From NCBI RefSeq assembly GCF_000333035.1, contig NZ_BANU01000006.1:124001-188000 (forward strand): a stretch of 64,000 bases of DNA. The letters run 5' to 3'. The notes below the pieces were generated by a model. That model worked only from the letters and a program-made list of their open reading frames with translations. It ran no database searches and was not told where the DNA came from. This DNA comes from Gordonia sihwensis NBRC 108236 (GTDB lineage Bacteria > Actinomycetota > Actinomycetes > Mycobacteriales > Mycobacteriaceae). Made by a program: the position numbers and the translations under genes. Of the stretch, positions 17,206 to 24,938 are shown one piece after another. Positions within the stretch are counted from its first letter, which is position 1, and the number at the start of each line of letters is the position of its first letter.

Positions 17206-17469
17206 ATGAAAATTGACTGTGCGCGGTGTCCGATGCGAGCGCGAGCCTGCGGCGACTGCATGATGCAGGTCTTCTTCGGTCCGCCCACCAGCGGTTATGG
17301 GGTCATGGAGAACCCTGACCCCGCCGGTGCCGAACTCGCCGACGCGATCGATGTGTTCGCTGACACAGAATTGATCTCCCCTGAGGTCGCGGGTGCGGCC
17401 AAACGGGGTGTCGTCGCAGGTGATGACACTTTCCGGGAGTCGTGGCCGGGTGGCCTCCGCGCCGTGTGA
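17206..17469 (+). CDS. small Cys-rich protein of unknown function
   Basis: 87 aa. The N-terminus has four cysteines in MKIDCARCPMRARACGDCMMQ (Cys5, Cys8, Cys15, Cys18), i.e. two CxxC pairs close together, likely to bind zinc or an Fe-S cluster. The rest is acidic and helical (ADAIDVFADTELISPEVAGAAK). No signal peptide or membrane segment. ATG 17206 is preceded by GAGAGG at good spacing. I remember similar small CxxC/CGDC proteins beside NlpC genes in other actinobacteria but no named family. It ends 35 bp before the promoter of the riboswitch-controlled hydrolase gene. Confidence 0.65.
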   Translation: MKIDCARCPMRARACGDCMMQVFFGPPTSGYGVMENPDPAGAELADAIDVFADTELISPEVAGAAKRGVVAGDDTFRESWPGGLRAV

Positions 17470-17503
17470 GCCGGTAGTGGACGGCACGCCTACGGCGGGC
17501 CAG

Positions 17504-17532
17504 TGGACATCGCTGTCAGGGTTTCGTAATCT
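17504..17532 (+). promoter_or_regulatory. promoter of the c-di-AMP riboswitch transcript
   Basis: TGGACA (17504-17509), a 17-bp spacer and TAATCT (17527-17532). Predicted RNA start is about 17539, some 50 nt before the riboswitch fold and 260 nt before the coding region. This is the clearest -35/-10 pair in this part of the window. Confidence 0.6.
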
Positions 17533-17587
17533 TTCCGAGACCTTCCAGTCAGGGATGTCCCGGAGCAGTCCGGGTGCCCGGTGGGTC

Positions 17588-17767
17588 ATCGCCTAATCGC
17601 CCTCACCAACGGGGGCGAACCGGGGAACCACTTCCTCCGTGCGACCGATGTGAATCGTGCGTGCGGATTGGGGTGAATCGCACAAGGATTGAAGCTTCGG
17701 GCTTCTTTCTGCCTGCGTAGGGTCCATCTCTTCCGGCCCGAACCCGACAGCTAACCCGGTCGGCGAT
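17588..17767 (+). promoter_or_regulatory. ydaO/yuaA riboswitch (c-di-AMP)
   Basis: The leader contains, in order, the conserved blocks of the ydaO class: ATCGCC, CGGGGGCGAACCGGGGAACC, GGGGTGAATCGC and CCGAACCCGACAGCTAACC, closing with GGCGAT, which pairs with the first ATCGCC (P1). The class binds cyclic di-AMP and in actinobacteria usually precedes NlpC/P60 and Rpf-type wall hydrolase genes, as here. A purine-rich AAGGGAG and AAGGAG follow before the GTG at 17798. No clear terminator stem is obvious, so control could be transcriptional or translational. Identified by eye from the consensus. Confidence 0.88.
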
Positions 17768-17797
17768 AAGGGAGAACAACAAGGAGTACGTGTTTTC

Positions 17798-18373
17798 GTG
17801 GGCAAACATAGTTTGGAGCAGACCAGTGCCGGCCGTAAGGCCGCCAAGTCCGCAGTGCTCGCCGGCTCGATCGCCATCGGCGGATCGCTGGCGTTCGCCG
17901 CAGCTCCCGCACATGCCACTCCGGTGACCGTTCCGAACGTCGGCACCTTCGACGTTCCGGGACTGCCGCAGAACCTGGTGCCGAAGGCCCCGCAGGCCCC
18001 GAGCCTGGACATCGGCACCCCGCAGCAGGTGCGCGCCAAGAAGGCGCTGCGCTACGCGGAGTCCAAGATCGGCGCGCCGTACGTCTACGGTGCGGCCGGC
18101 CCCAACGCCTTCGACTGCTCGGGTCTGACCTCGTGGGCCTACAAGCAGGCCGGGAAGATCATCCCGCGTGACAGCTACGGTCAGCTCGGCGGCGGCACTC
18201 CCGTCGCATCGCTGGCACAGGCCCAGCCCGGCGACATCCTGATCTTCAACGGCGGCGGCCACGCAGGCATCTACGCCGGCAATGGAATCTTCGTCCACTC
18301 GTCCACCGAGGGCGTTCCGGTGAAGCGCGACAAGGTGAACGCGTGGAACCTGACGGGTATTCGCCGCTACTGA
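17798..18373 (+). CDS. secreted NlpC/P60 peptidoglycan endopeptidase
   Basis: Cell-wall hydrolase predicted to cut the stem peptide between D-Glu and meso-DAP. The 191-aa pre-protein has a signal peptide (SAVLAGSIAIGGSLAFAAAP with cleavage near AHA-TP), a short linker, and a compact C-terminal NlpC/P60 domain. The domain includes GAPYVYGAAGPNAFDCSGL (catalytic Cys107) and GGGHAGIYAG with the catalytic His near 155. GTG 17798 follows AAGGAG by 11 nt. Expression is under the c-di-AMP riboswitch, tying wall cutting to osmotic or wall-stress signalling. The next gene encodes a second hydrolase of the same family. Confidence 0.9.
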   Translation: MGKHSLEQTSAGRKAAKSAVLAGSIAIGGSLAFAAAPAHATPVTVPNVGTFDVPGLPQNLVPKAPQAPSLDIGTPQQVRAKKALRYAESKIGAPYVYGAAGPNAFDCSGLTSWAYKQAGKIIPRDSYGQLGGGTPVASLAQAQPGDILIFNGGGHAGIYAGNGIFVHSSTEGVPVKRDKVNAWNLTGIRRY

Positions 18374-18443
18374 GCAGCGACTGCCGTTTGAACTTCGGTG
18401 AAGGGCGGGACGGCGTGAAGTGCGCCGGCCCGCCCTCACGGGT

Positions 18444-19508
18444 ATGAAGGATCGAGTGCGAGTGGTGTTGAAGAGTCGAACGTCCCGGACGCTCAGACGG
18501 GCGGCCGCCTTCGGGCTGGCAGCCGTGTCCGCGTCGACGATCATGGTCGGGGCCCCCGTGTCAGCCGACCCGGCGCGCACCCCCGACCAACTGCTCTCGA
18601 AGTACCGCTCGCTCTCGGTGAACGCCGAGAAGACCTCCGAGGCGATGAACGCCGCGCAGGTCGAGTACGACAAGCAGCGCCGCATCGTCGCCGTCGAACG
18701 ACGCAAGGCCGACAAGGCGGCCCATCAGCTCACCGCGATGCAGGGCCAGATGGACGCGGCCCAGAAGAAGGTGGACGCCCTCGCGCGCGTCAGCTACCGC
18801 GGCGCTCGCATCAACCGCCTCTATGCGATGCTGGTGAGCGATTCGCCCCAGAATCTCCTCGACAACATGTCGGGTCTGGAAGTGATGTCCCGCCAGTCGG
18901 CGGCCGACCTGCGGTCGGTGGTGAAGACCGCACGCGAGGCCAAGGCCGCCAAATCGGAGGCCGAGAAGACCGCCGCAGCCGCGACCCAGGCCATTGCCGC
19001 CTCGGAGAAGCAGCGCGGTGAACTGCAGGCCAAGCAGGCGAATCTGCAGATCGAAGCCGTTCAGATCCGCGCCATCTACCAGTCGATGACCGGCAAGCAG
19101 CTCGCCGCGCTGCGCGGGCCGAAGTACAACTTCGACCCCCGGGCCGTGCCGAAGGGGACCTCTCCGGAACTCGTGGCCGTCCAGGCCGCGATCTCGCGTA
19201 TCGGTGATCCGTACGTCTGGGGCGCCACCGGGCCGAACCAGTTCGATTGCTCCGGCCTGATGCTGTGGGCCTATAAGCAGGCCGGACGTTCGATTCCGCG
19301 GACCAGCGAGGCCCAGCTCGCAGGCGGCACCCCGGTCGATCGCAACGACCTCGAGCCGGGAGATCTGATCATCTACTACCCGGATGCCACGCACGTCGGG
19401 ATGTATGTGGGCGACGGTTACGTGGTGCACGCATCGACCTTCGGTGTGCCGGTCGCGGTGGTGCCGATCGACAAGGCCGGCCCGTACAACTCCGCGCGAC
19501 GGTACTGA
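18444..19508 (+). CDS. ripC: NlpC/P60 peptidoglycan hydrolase with coiled-coil domain, RipC-like
   Basis: Secreted endopeptidase of about 354 aa. It has an N-terminal signal sequence (AAAFGLAAVSASTIMVGAPVSA), then roughly 190 residues of Ala/Lys/Glu-rich coiled coil (KYRSLSVNAEKTSEAMNAAQ...), then the catalytic NlpC/P60 domain. The latter contains GDPYVWGATGPNQFDCSGL (Cys near 269) and THVGMYVGDGYVVHAS. This coiled-coil plus P60 layout is that of Rv2190c (RipC), whose activity is controlled by FtsEX. ATG 18444 is preferred; GTG 18420, GTG 18456 and a TTG shortly after are alternatives that change only the first residues. Separated from the upstream hydrolase by 70 bp. Confidence 0.85.
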   Translation: MKDRVRVVLKSRTSRTLRRAAAFGLAAVSASTIMVGAPVSADPARTPDQLLSKYRSLSVNAEKTSEAMNAAQVEYDKQRRIVAVERRKADKAAHQLTAMQGQMDAAQKKVDALARVSYRGARINRLYAMLVSDSPQNLLDNMSGLEVMSRQSAADLRSVVKTAREAKAAKSEAEKTAAAATQAIAASEKQRGELQAKQANLQIEAVQIRAIYQSMTGKQLAALRGPKYNFDPRAVPKGTSPELVAVQAAISRIGDPYVWGATGPNQFDCSGLMLWAYKQAGRSIPRTSEAQLAGGTPVDRNDLEPGDLIIYYPDATHVGMYVGDGYVVHASTFGVPVAVVPIDKAGPYNSARRY

Positions 19509-20909
19509 GTGCGCCCCCAGCGTGCCGCGATCGCGGCCACTGTCTTGGCGGCCGTGACTGCCGCGTCGCTCACCGCCTGTGGCTCCGATGCCGATCACCC
19601 ATCGGCCACTTCGTCTCCGACGATCGCGACGACGCCGCTGAACCCGTTCGAACAGCAGCGCTACGACGGCGTCACCGCCCTGCTCGACCAACTGTCGTCG
19701 GCGCTGCGCAACGGCGACCGCAGAGGTCTGTCCGAACTCATCGATCCGGCCGCCACCGTCGAGTTCCGGCATCGGCTCGACGCCGTGGCTGCCGATTTCG
19801 CATCGGCGCCGGTGGGAAAGCCGCTCAAACTCAAGGAATTCCGCTATCGAGTGGCGCCCCAGACCGGCCCGGAGCACCTTCTCGAACCGGATTTCGAGGC
19901 GAAGCTCGAAGCGGCCGGCGCCTCCGACAGTTGGGTGACGCCCGTCGATCTCGACTACGCGCTGGGAGGCGCGTCGTCGCCTGGACTCGACGAACCGACG
20001 GTGACCCTCCACCAGAGCCTGACCTTCGCGCGATACGGCGACGACTGGAAAGTCGTCGGCGACGGTGGCCTGGCGCCCGACCCGTCGCAGGCCTCACGCG
20101 AGAATCCGAAGGCACCCGAGGTGGGACCGTGGGCGTTTCCGGGGCTGTCGGCGAACGACGTGCGCACCTCCGGGGGGACCTCGACGGTTCTGTGCTACCG
20201 GGGCGCGGAGAAGACCGCGGCTCAGGTCGCCGAAATCCTGCCCGCTGCGGTGGATGAGGTATCGAAGTTCTGGGGCGACGACTGGGTCCGGCGGATCGCG
20301 GTGATCTCCACCGCCGACGGCGCTCAGTTCTCCGGACTCACGAGGACCGTTCCGGTCGACACCTCAGCTGCCGCGGCCGCCACCGTGTACACCATGATCG
20401 ATCGTCAGAATCAGCAGGTGGTGGGACAGCGGATCGTGCTCACGCCCGCCGCCCGTGCCCTGTCGAAGCCGGCGCTCGCCGTCGTGATCCGCCATGAGCT
20501 CACGCACGTCGCCTCGCGGCTCAACACCGCCGAGAACGCGCCGCTGTGGCTCACCGAGGGCGTTCCGGAGTACGTGGGCCGCAAGGGCACTTACCGGGAC
20601 TTCGTCGACGCCGCACCGGAATTGGCCGCTGCCGTGGCCGCCGGCGACGTTCCGAAGGCGCTGCCCTCGGACGGGTCGTTCTCCGTCGACTCGGACGCGG
20701 CCCGGATCGCCTATCAGGAGGCGTGGTCGTTCGCGGCCTTCGTCGGCCAGAGGTTCGGCGAGGAGAAGCTCAAGAAGATGTACATCGGTGTCGGCAAGGG
20801 CGGAGACACCTCGACCACCGACGACGCGATGAAGGACGCGCTGGGTGCCGACAAGTCGACGGTGGTCGCCGACTGGCAGGCGTGGCTGCGCACCCAGGTG
20901 CGCCGGTGA
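19509..20909 (+). CDS. lipoprotein with HExxH metallopeptidase-like motif
   Basis: 466 aa. It begins with a lipoprotein signal ending LTAC (Cys24). The middle is an NTF2-like region (residues about 45-180, with RNGDRRGLSELIDPAATVEF), and the C-terminal half holds HELTHVAS with His329, Glu330 and His333, the zinc-binding pattern of gluzincins. A downstream Glu in WLTEGVPEYVGRKG would be the third ligand. The gene starts with GTG immediately after the ripC stop and its own stop overlaps the pimB' start, so the three are one operon. It lies where Rv2189c lies. A peptidase acting outside the membrane is likely but untested; substrate unknown. Confidence 0.75.
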   Translation: MRPQRAAIAATVLAAVTAASLTACGSDADHPSATSSPTIATTPLNPFEQQRYDGVTALLDQLSSALRNGDRRGLSELIDPAATVEFRHRLDAVAADFASAPVGKPLKLKEFRYRVAPQTGPEHLLEPDFEAKLEAAGASDSWVTPVDLDYALGGASSPGLDEPTVTLHQSLTFARYGDDWKVVGDGGLAPDPSQASRENPKAPEVGPWAFPGLSANDVRTSGGTSTVLCYRGAEKTAAQVAEILPAAVDEVSKFWGDDWVRRIAVISTADGAQFSGLTRTVPVDTSAAAAATVYTMIDRQNQQVVGQRIVLTPAARALSKPALAVVIRHELTHVASRLNTAENAPLWLTEGVPEYVGRKGTYRDFVDAAPELAAAVAAGDVPKALPSDGSFSVDSDAARIAYQEAWSFAAFVGQRFGEEKLKKMYIGVGKGGDTSTTDDAMKDALGADKSTVVADWQAWLRTQVRR

Positions 20910-22024
20910 GACGAACGCTGCTTGTCACCAACGACTTCCCGCCTCGGCCGGGCGGCATCCAGTCGTACCTGGAGAACCTGATCGCCTTCCTCCCGCCGGA
21001 GGACGTCATCGTCTACGCGCCGACGTGGCGGGGCTGCGAGGAGTACGACTGCGCGGCTCCGTACCGGATCGTCCGCCATCCCACGAGCCTGATGCTGCCG
21101 ACTCCCGGAGTGCTGCGAAGGGCTGCGAATCTCGTGCGCGACAACGATGTTCACACAGTCTGGTTCGGCGCGGCGGCTCCGCTCGCGGTCCTCGGGCCCA
21201 AGCTCCGGAAGGCCGGGGCTCGGCGGATCGTCGCGAGCACACACGGTCACGAGGTCGGGTGGTCGATGCTGCCCGGCGCCCGCCAGGTACTCCGGTACAT
21301 CGGCGACCACACCGACGCGATCACCTACGTCAGCCGCTACACCCGCGGCCGGTTCGCGGCGGCCTTCGGCCCGCGGGCATCGCTCGAGTACGTCTCCTGC
21401 GGAGTGGACGTCGACCGGTTCGCGCCGGACTCCACGGCGCGGCGCGTGCTGCGGGAGCGCTACGGACTGGGCGACGCACCCACAGTGCTCTGCCTGTCGC
21501 GGCTCGTGCCGCGCAAGGGCCAGGACATGCTGATCAGGGCGTGGCCCGCGATCCGTGACGCAATTCCCGACGCGCGGCTGATGATCGTCGGCGGCGGTCC
21601 CTACGCCGATGCGCTGCACCGGCTCGCCGAGGAGAACGGCGTGATGGATTCGGTGACCTTCACCGGCGGCGTCCCCGCCGCGGAACTGCCGATGCACCAC
21701 GCGATGGCCGACGTATTCGCCATGCCGACCCGCACCCGGGGCGGCGGCCTCGACGTGGAAGGCCTCGGCATCGTCTTTCTCGAGGCCTCGGCCAGCGGTG
21801 TGCCGGTGGTGGCGGGCGACTCGGGCGGGGCGCCCGAGACGGTGCGCGAGAGCCTGACGGGCACCGTCGTCGACGGCCGTGACCGGGCCGCCGTCGCCGG
21901 GGCGATCGTCGAGATCCTCTCCTCACCGCGGCTCGCTGCGGCGATGGGGGAGGCCGGACGCGAATGGGCAGTGGAGAACTGGCAGTGGAAGATGCAGGCC
22001 GCGCGCCTCATGCGGCTGCTGTGA
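20906..22024 (+). CDS. pimB: phosphatidylinositol monomannoside mannosyltransferase PimB'
   Basis: GT4 (GT-B fold) enzyme that adds the second mannose from GDP-mannose to PIM1, giving PIM2, at the inner face of the membrane. The 372-aa protein starts RRTLLVTNDFPPRPGGIQSYL. It shows ASTHGHEVGWSMLPGARQVLR, LCLSRLVPRKGQDMLI and the donor-site motif EGLGIVFLEASASGVPVVAGDSGG. GTG 20906 overlaps the upstream stop (GTGA), so the much longer open frame to the left is not coding. Corresponds to Rv2188c. Part of the phosphatidylinositol mannoside/lipomannan pathway together with the GT87 gene at 28631 and mptA at 34609. Confidence 0.93.
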   Translation: MRRTLLVTNDFPPRPGGIQSYLENLIAFLPPEDVIVYAPTWRGCEEYDCAAPYRIVRHPTSLMLPTPGVLRRAANLVRDNDVHTVWFGAAAPLAVLGPKLRKAGARRIVASTHGHEVGWSMLPGARQVLRYIGDHTDAITYVSRYTRGRFAAAFGPRASLEYVSCGVDVDRFAPDSTARRVLRERYGLGDAPTVLCLSRLVPRKGQDMLIRAWPAIRDAIPDARLMIVGGGPYADALHRLAEENGVMDSVTFTGGVPAAELPMHHAMADVFAMPTRTRGGGLDVEGLGIVFLEASASGVPVVAGDSGGAPETVRESLTGTVVDGRDRAAVAGAIVEILSSPRLAAAMGEAGREWAVENWQWKMQAARLMRLL

Positions 22025-22071
22025 CGAGCGCCGTCCGGTCCGGCCGACCACGCCGCCCCACGCGCTTGAAC

Positions 22072-22118
22072 TGACGATCCCCGCGAACCCCGTCGGAAGG
22101 GGTTCGCGGGGATCGTCA
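22072..22118. terminator. bidirectional terminator between pimB' and fadD15
   Basis: Arms 22072-22091 and 22099-22118 are perfect reverse complements over 20 bp (TGACGATCCCCGCGAACCCC) with a 7-nt loop, between the two convergent genes. Confidence 0.8.
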
Positions 22119-22154
22119 TACCGCGTCTCGGTGCCCGCAGGCACGCACCGGCGG

Positions 22155-23957
22155 CTACTTGCGGTAGATCGCCGCGATCTCCTCGGCCCACTTGTCGGCC
22201 ACCACGTTGCGCTTCACCTTCAGCGTGGGGGTCAGTTCGCCCGAGTCCTCGCTGAAGTCGGTCGGGAGGATGCGGAACTTCTTGATGGTCTCGGCGTGGG
22301 AGACGGTCTCGTTGGCGGCGTCGACGGCCTCCTGGACCTCGGCCAGCAGGTCGGGGTCCTGCGCCAGATCGGCGACGCTGAGGTCGGCGGACTTGCCGTG
22401 GCGCTCCTTCCACGCCGGGAAGGCCTCGAGATCGATCGTGATGAGTGCGCCGATGAACGGTTTCTGATCGCCGACCACCACGGCCTGCGACACCAGTGCG
22501 CTCGCGCGGATGATGTCCTCCATCGGCGCGGGCGAGACGTTCTTGCCGCCGGCGGTGACGATGATCTCCTTCTTGCGGCCGGTGATGCTCAGGTAGCCGT
22601 CCTGGTCGAGCGCTCCGATGTCGCCGGTGTGGAACCAGCCGTCGGTGATCGCGGTAGCGGTGGCCTCGTCGTTGCGCCAATAGCCGGTGAAGACCACCTC
22701 GCCGGAGAGCAGGATCTCGCCGTCGTCGGCGATCCGGACGGCGTTGCCCGGGATGGGCCGGCCGACGGTGCCGACCTTCACCTGGCCGGGGGTGTTCACC
22801 GTGACCGCGGCGGTGGTCTCGGTGAGGCCGTAGCCCTCGTAGACGGGGATGCCGACGCCGCTGAAGAAGTGTCCGAGGCGCGAACCGAGGGGTGCGCCGC
22901 CGGAGATCGCGAGTTCGCAGACCCCGCCGAGCGCGGCGCGCAGCTTGGCGTACACCAGCTTGTCGAACACCGCGTGCTTCGCGCGCAGCAGCAGGCCCAC
23001 GTCACCGTTCTGGGCGGCCGTCGAATACTGCACGGCGACGTCGGCCGCGAGATCGAAGATCTTGCCCTTCCCGCCGTCGTGCGCACTCTGGCGTGCCGAG
23101 TTGAACACCTTCTCGAAGACGCGGGGGACCGACAGGATCAGCGACGGCTTGAAGACGGAGAAAGTCGGCAGCAGATTGGGGATGTCGCTGGTGTACCCGA
23201 CCTCCATGCCCGCCTCGAGCGCGACCAGGTTGATCGCGCGGGCGAGTACGTGTGCCATCGGCAGGAACAGCAGCAGGCGCTTGCCGTCGCCGAGCAGAGC
23301 ATTCAGCGGGGTCTCCATCACGCCGGCGATCTCGCCGAGCAGGTTGGAGTGGGTCAGCATGCAGCCCTTGGGGCGGCCCGTGGTCCCCGAGGTGTAGATG
23401 AGGGTGGCCGGACTGGAGGCCTTGAGCGTCCGACGACGCGCGTGGACCTCCTCGTCTGCCACGTCCTTGCCGCGCTCGGTGAGGAGTTCGACGACTCCCG
23501 GGCCGTCGGCGACGTCGATCTGGAACACCTGGACCGAGTCGTCCACCGATTCCACCGTGTCGATGACGGCGCGGTGCCCGGCGGTCTCGGCGATGATCGC
23601 CGTAGCGCCGGAATCGCGCATGATCCAATCGATCTGGGGACCGGAGGAGGAGTCGTAGACCGGGACGGTGATCGCGCCGGCCGACCAGATGGCGAAGTCC
23701 AGGAGAGTCCATTCCAGGCGCGTGGCCGAGACCAACGCGACGCGGTCGCCCGGTTCGATGCCCGAGGCGATCAATCCTTTGGCGATCGCCGTGACCTGTG
23801 CTCCGGCCTCGGCCGCGGTGACCGGGAGCCACTGCGAGCCGGACTGACGACGGAACACGGTCTTGCCGCTCTGCTTCTCGACGATGTCGAAGAGCACGTC
23901 GGACGCGTTCCGCTCCTCGGGGATCTGAAACTTCGCGGGCACGCGGCACTCGGCCAT
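22155..23957 (-). CDS. fadD15: long-chain fatty-acid--CoA ligase FadD15
   Basis: Activates fatty acids to acyl-CoA through an acyl-adenylate. ATG 23957 gives 600 aa, the same length as Rv2187. The adenylation motifs are in place: LIYTSGTTGRPKGCMLTHSN, YEGYGLTETTAAVTVNTPG and the C-terminal DGWFHTGDIGALDQDGYLSITGRKKEII with the acyl-transfer lysine region near the end. GGAAGG sits just before the start. The 22 codons above 23957 are open but lack family resemblance. Convergent with pimB'; soluble or membrane-associated. Chain-length preference cannot be read from sequence. Confidence 0.93.
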   Translation of the reverse strand: MAECRVPAKFQIPEERNASDVLFDIVEKQSGKTVFRRQSGSQWLPVTAAEAGAQVTAIAKGLIASGIEPGDRVALVSATRLEWTLLDFAIWSAGAITVPVYDSSSGPQIDWIMRDSGATAIIAETAGHRAVIDTVESVDDSVQVFQIDVADGPGVVELLTERGKDVADEEVHARRRTLKASSPATLIYTSGTTGRPKGCMLTHSNLLGEIAGVMETPLNALLGDGKRLLLFLPMAHVLARAINLVALEAGMEVGYTSDIPNLLPTFSVFKPSLILSVPRVFEKVFNSARQSAHDGGKGKIFDLAADVAVQYSTAAQNGDVGLLLRAKHAVFDKLVYAKLRAALGGVCELAISGGAPLGSRLGHFFSGVGIPVYEGYGLTETTAAVTVNTPGQVKVGTVGRPIPGNAVRIADDGEILLSGEVVFTGYWRNDEATATAITDGWFHTGDIGALDQDGYLSITGRKKEIIVTAGGKNVSPAPMEDIIRASALVSQAVVVGDQKPFIGALITIDLEAFPAWKERHGKSADLSVADLAQDPDLLAEVQEAVDAANETVSHAETIKKFRILPTDFSEDSGELTPTLKVKRNVVADKWAEEIAAIYRK

Positions 23958-24010
23958 GTAATACACCTTCCGGAACGGAAATTTCTCAGAACGACCTGAA
24001 TCTCTGAGTG

Positions 24011-24016
24011 ATCTTA
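24011..24016 (-). promoter_or_regulatory. possible -10 box of fadD15
   Basis: Minus-strand TAAGAT, giving an RNA start near 24004 and a leader of about 47 nt with a Shine-Dalgarno. Motif only. Confidence 0.35.
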
Positions 24017-24087
24017 GACCCACTCGGAGTGCCGGTTACGCACGAGTCGGGTTTCACCCACGGGGCCGGGTGTGTGAAGCTAGGACG

Positions 24088-24498
24088 GTGACGAGCATTC
24101 AGGTTGCCGACGAGGTCTTCGTCGCTGCGGCGCCGTCGCTCGCCGGTGCGGTGGTGGGCGATCGGGCGCGCTGGCGGCAGTGGTGGCCGGACCTCCGGCT
24201 GACCGTGGTCGAGGACCGCGGAGACCAGGGCGTGCGGTGGACGGTGGCCGGACCGGTCGAGGGCACCATGGAGATCTGGTGCGAGCCGTGCATGGACGGT
24301 TTCATCCTGCACTACTACCTGCACGCCGAGCCGTCGCGCCCACTGCCGGACGGGGCGCGCGAGCGGATGGACGCGGTCGCAGAGCTGAACCGCCGCAGGC
24401 GCATCGCGGGCAAGGAGATGTCCTTCCATGTCAAGGCGCTGCTCGAGGGAGACCGCGAGGCCGGGGCGCCCGCGGCGTCTGCCGCCGCGGGGGCGTAG
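24088..24498 (+). CDS. SRPBCC-like protein, Rv2186c family
   Basis: 136 aa. It starts TSIQVADEVFVAAAPSLAGAVV and contains RWRQWWPDLRLTVVEDRGDQGVRWTVAGPVEGTMEIW and MDGFILHYYLHAE, a strand-rich pattern with a C-terminal helix (MDAVAELNRRRRIAGKEMSFHVKALLEG) typical of the START/SRPBCC helix-grip fold. These proteins bind hydrophobic ligands. GTG 24088 is chosen because it matches the homologue from M. tuberculosis; the open frame above is short. It is followed two bases later by a second SRPBCC gene and then an ArsA-like gene, as in Rv2186c-Rv2185c-Rv2184c. Precise function unknown. Confidence 0.7.
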   Translation: MTSIQVADEVFVAAAPSLAGAVVGDRARWRQWWPDLRLTVVEDRGDQGVRWTVAGPVEGTMEIWCEPCMDGFILHYYLHAEPSRPLPDGARERMDAVAELNRRRRIAGKEMSFHVKALLEGDREAGAPAASAAAGA

Positions 24499-24500
24499 CG

Positions 24501-24938
24501 ATGGCCGACCACACCGAGCAGTCGATCGTCATCAACGCCGACGTGGCGGACGTGATGGCAGTGATCGCCGACTTCGACAACTATCCGCAGTGGGTCACCG
24601 CGGCCCGCGAGGTGACCGTTCTGGAACGGGACGCGTGGGGACGGGGCGTTCGGGTGCGATTCGTCCTCGACGCGGGAGTCCTCGCCGACACCTACGAACT
24701 CCGATACACGTGGGACGAGGACGGCGACGGTGTCTGTTGGACGCTCGTCTCGAGTGAGCTGCAGCGCGCTCAGGAGGGCAGTTACCGTCTGGCGCAGCAG
24801 GTTCCGGGTTCGACCAAGGTGACCTACGCTCTCATGGTGGACCTTCACATCCCGATGATCAGCCAGTTGAAGCGACGCGCGGAGAAGGCGATCACCGAGG
24901 CCGCGCTCGGCGACCTGAAGAAGAGGGTCGAAGGCTGA
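24501..24938 (+). CDS. SRPBCC/polyketide cyclase-like protein (TB16.3 family)
   Basis: 145 aa with the clear hallmarks of the START/SRPBCC fold: SIVINADVADVMAVIADFDNYPQWV at the start, VRFVLDAGVLADTYELRYTWDEDG in the middle and a long C-terminal helix (QLKRRAEKAITEAALGDLKKRVE). No signal peptide. Equivalent to Rv2185c (TB16.3). ATG 24501 lies two bases after the stop of the related gene upstream; the pair probably arose by duplication and may work together on a lipid-like ligand. The stop overlaps a CTG that is the probable start of the ArsA-like gene. Biochemical role unknown. Confidence 0.85.
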   Translation: MADHTEQSIVINADVADVMAVIADFDNYPQWVTAAREVTVLERDAWGRGVRVRFVLDAGVLADTYELRYTWDEDGDGVCWTLVSSELQRAQEGSYRLAQQVPGSTKVTYALMVDLHIPMISQLKRRAEKAITEAALGDLKKRVEG

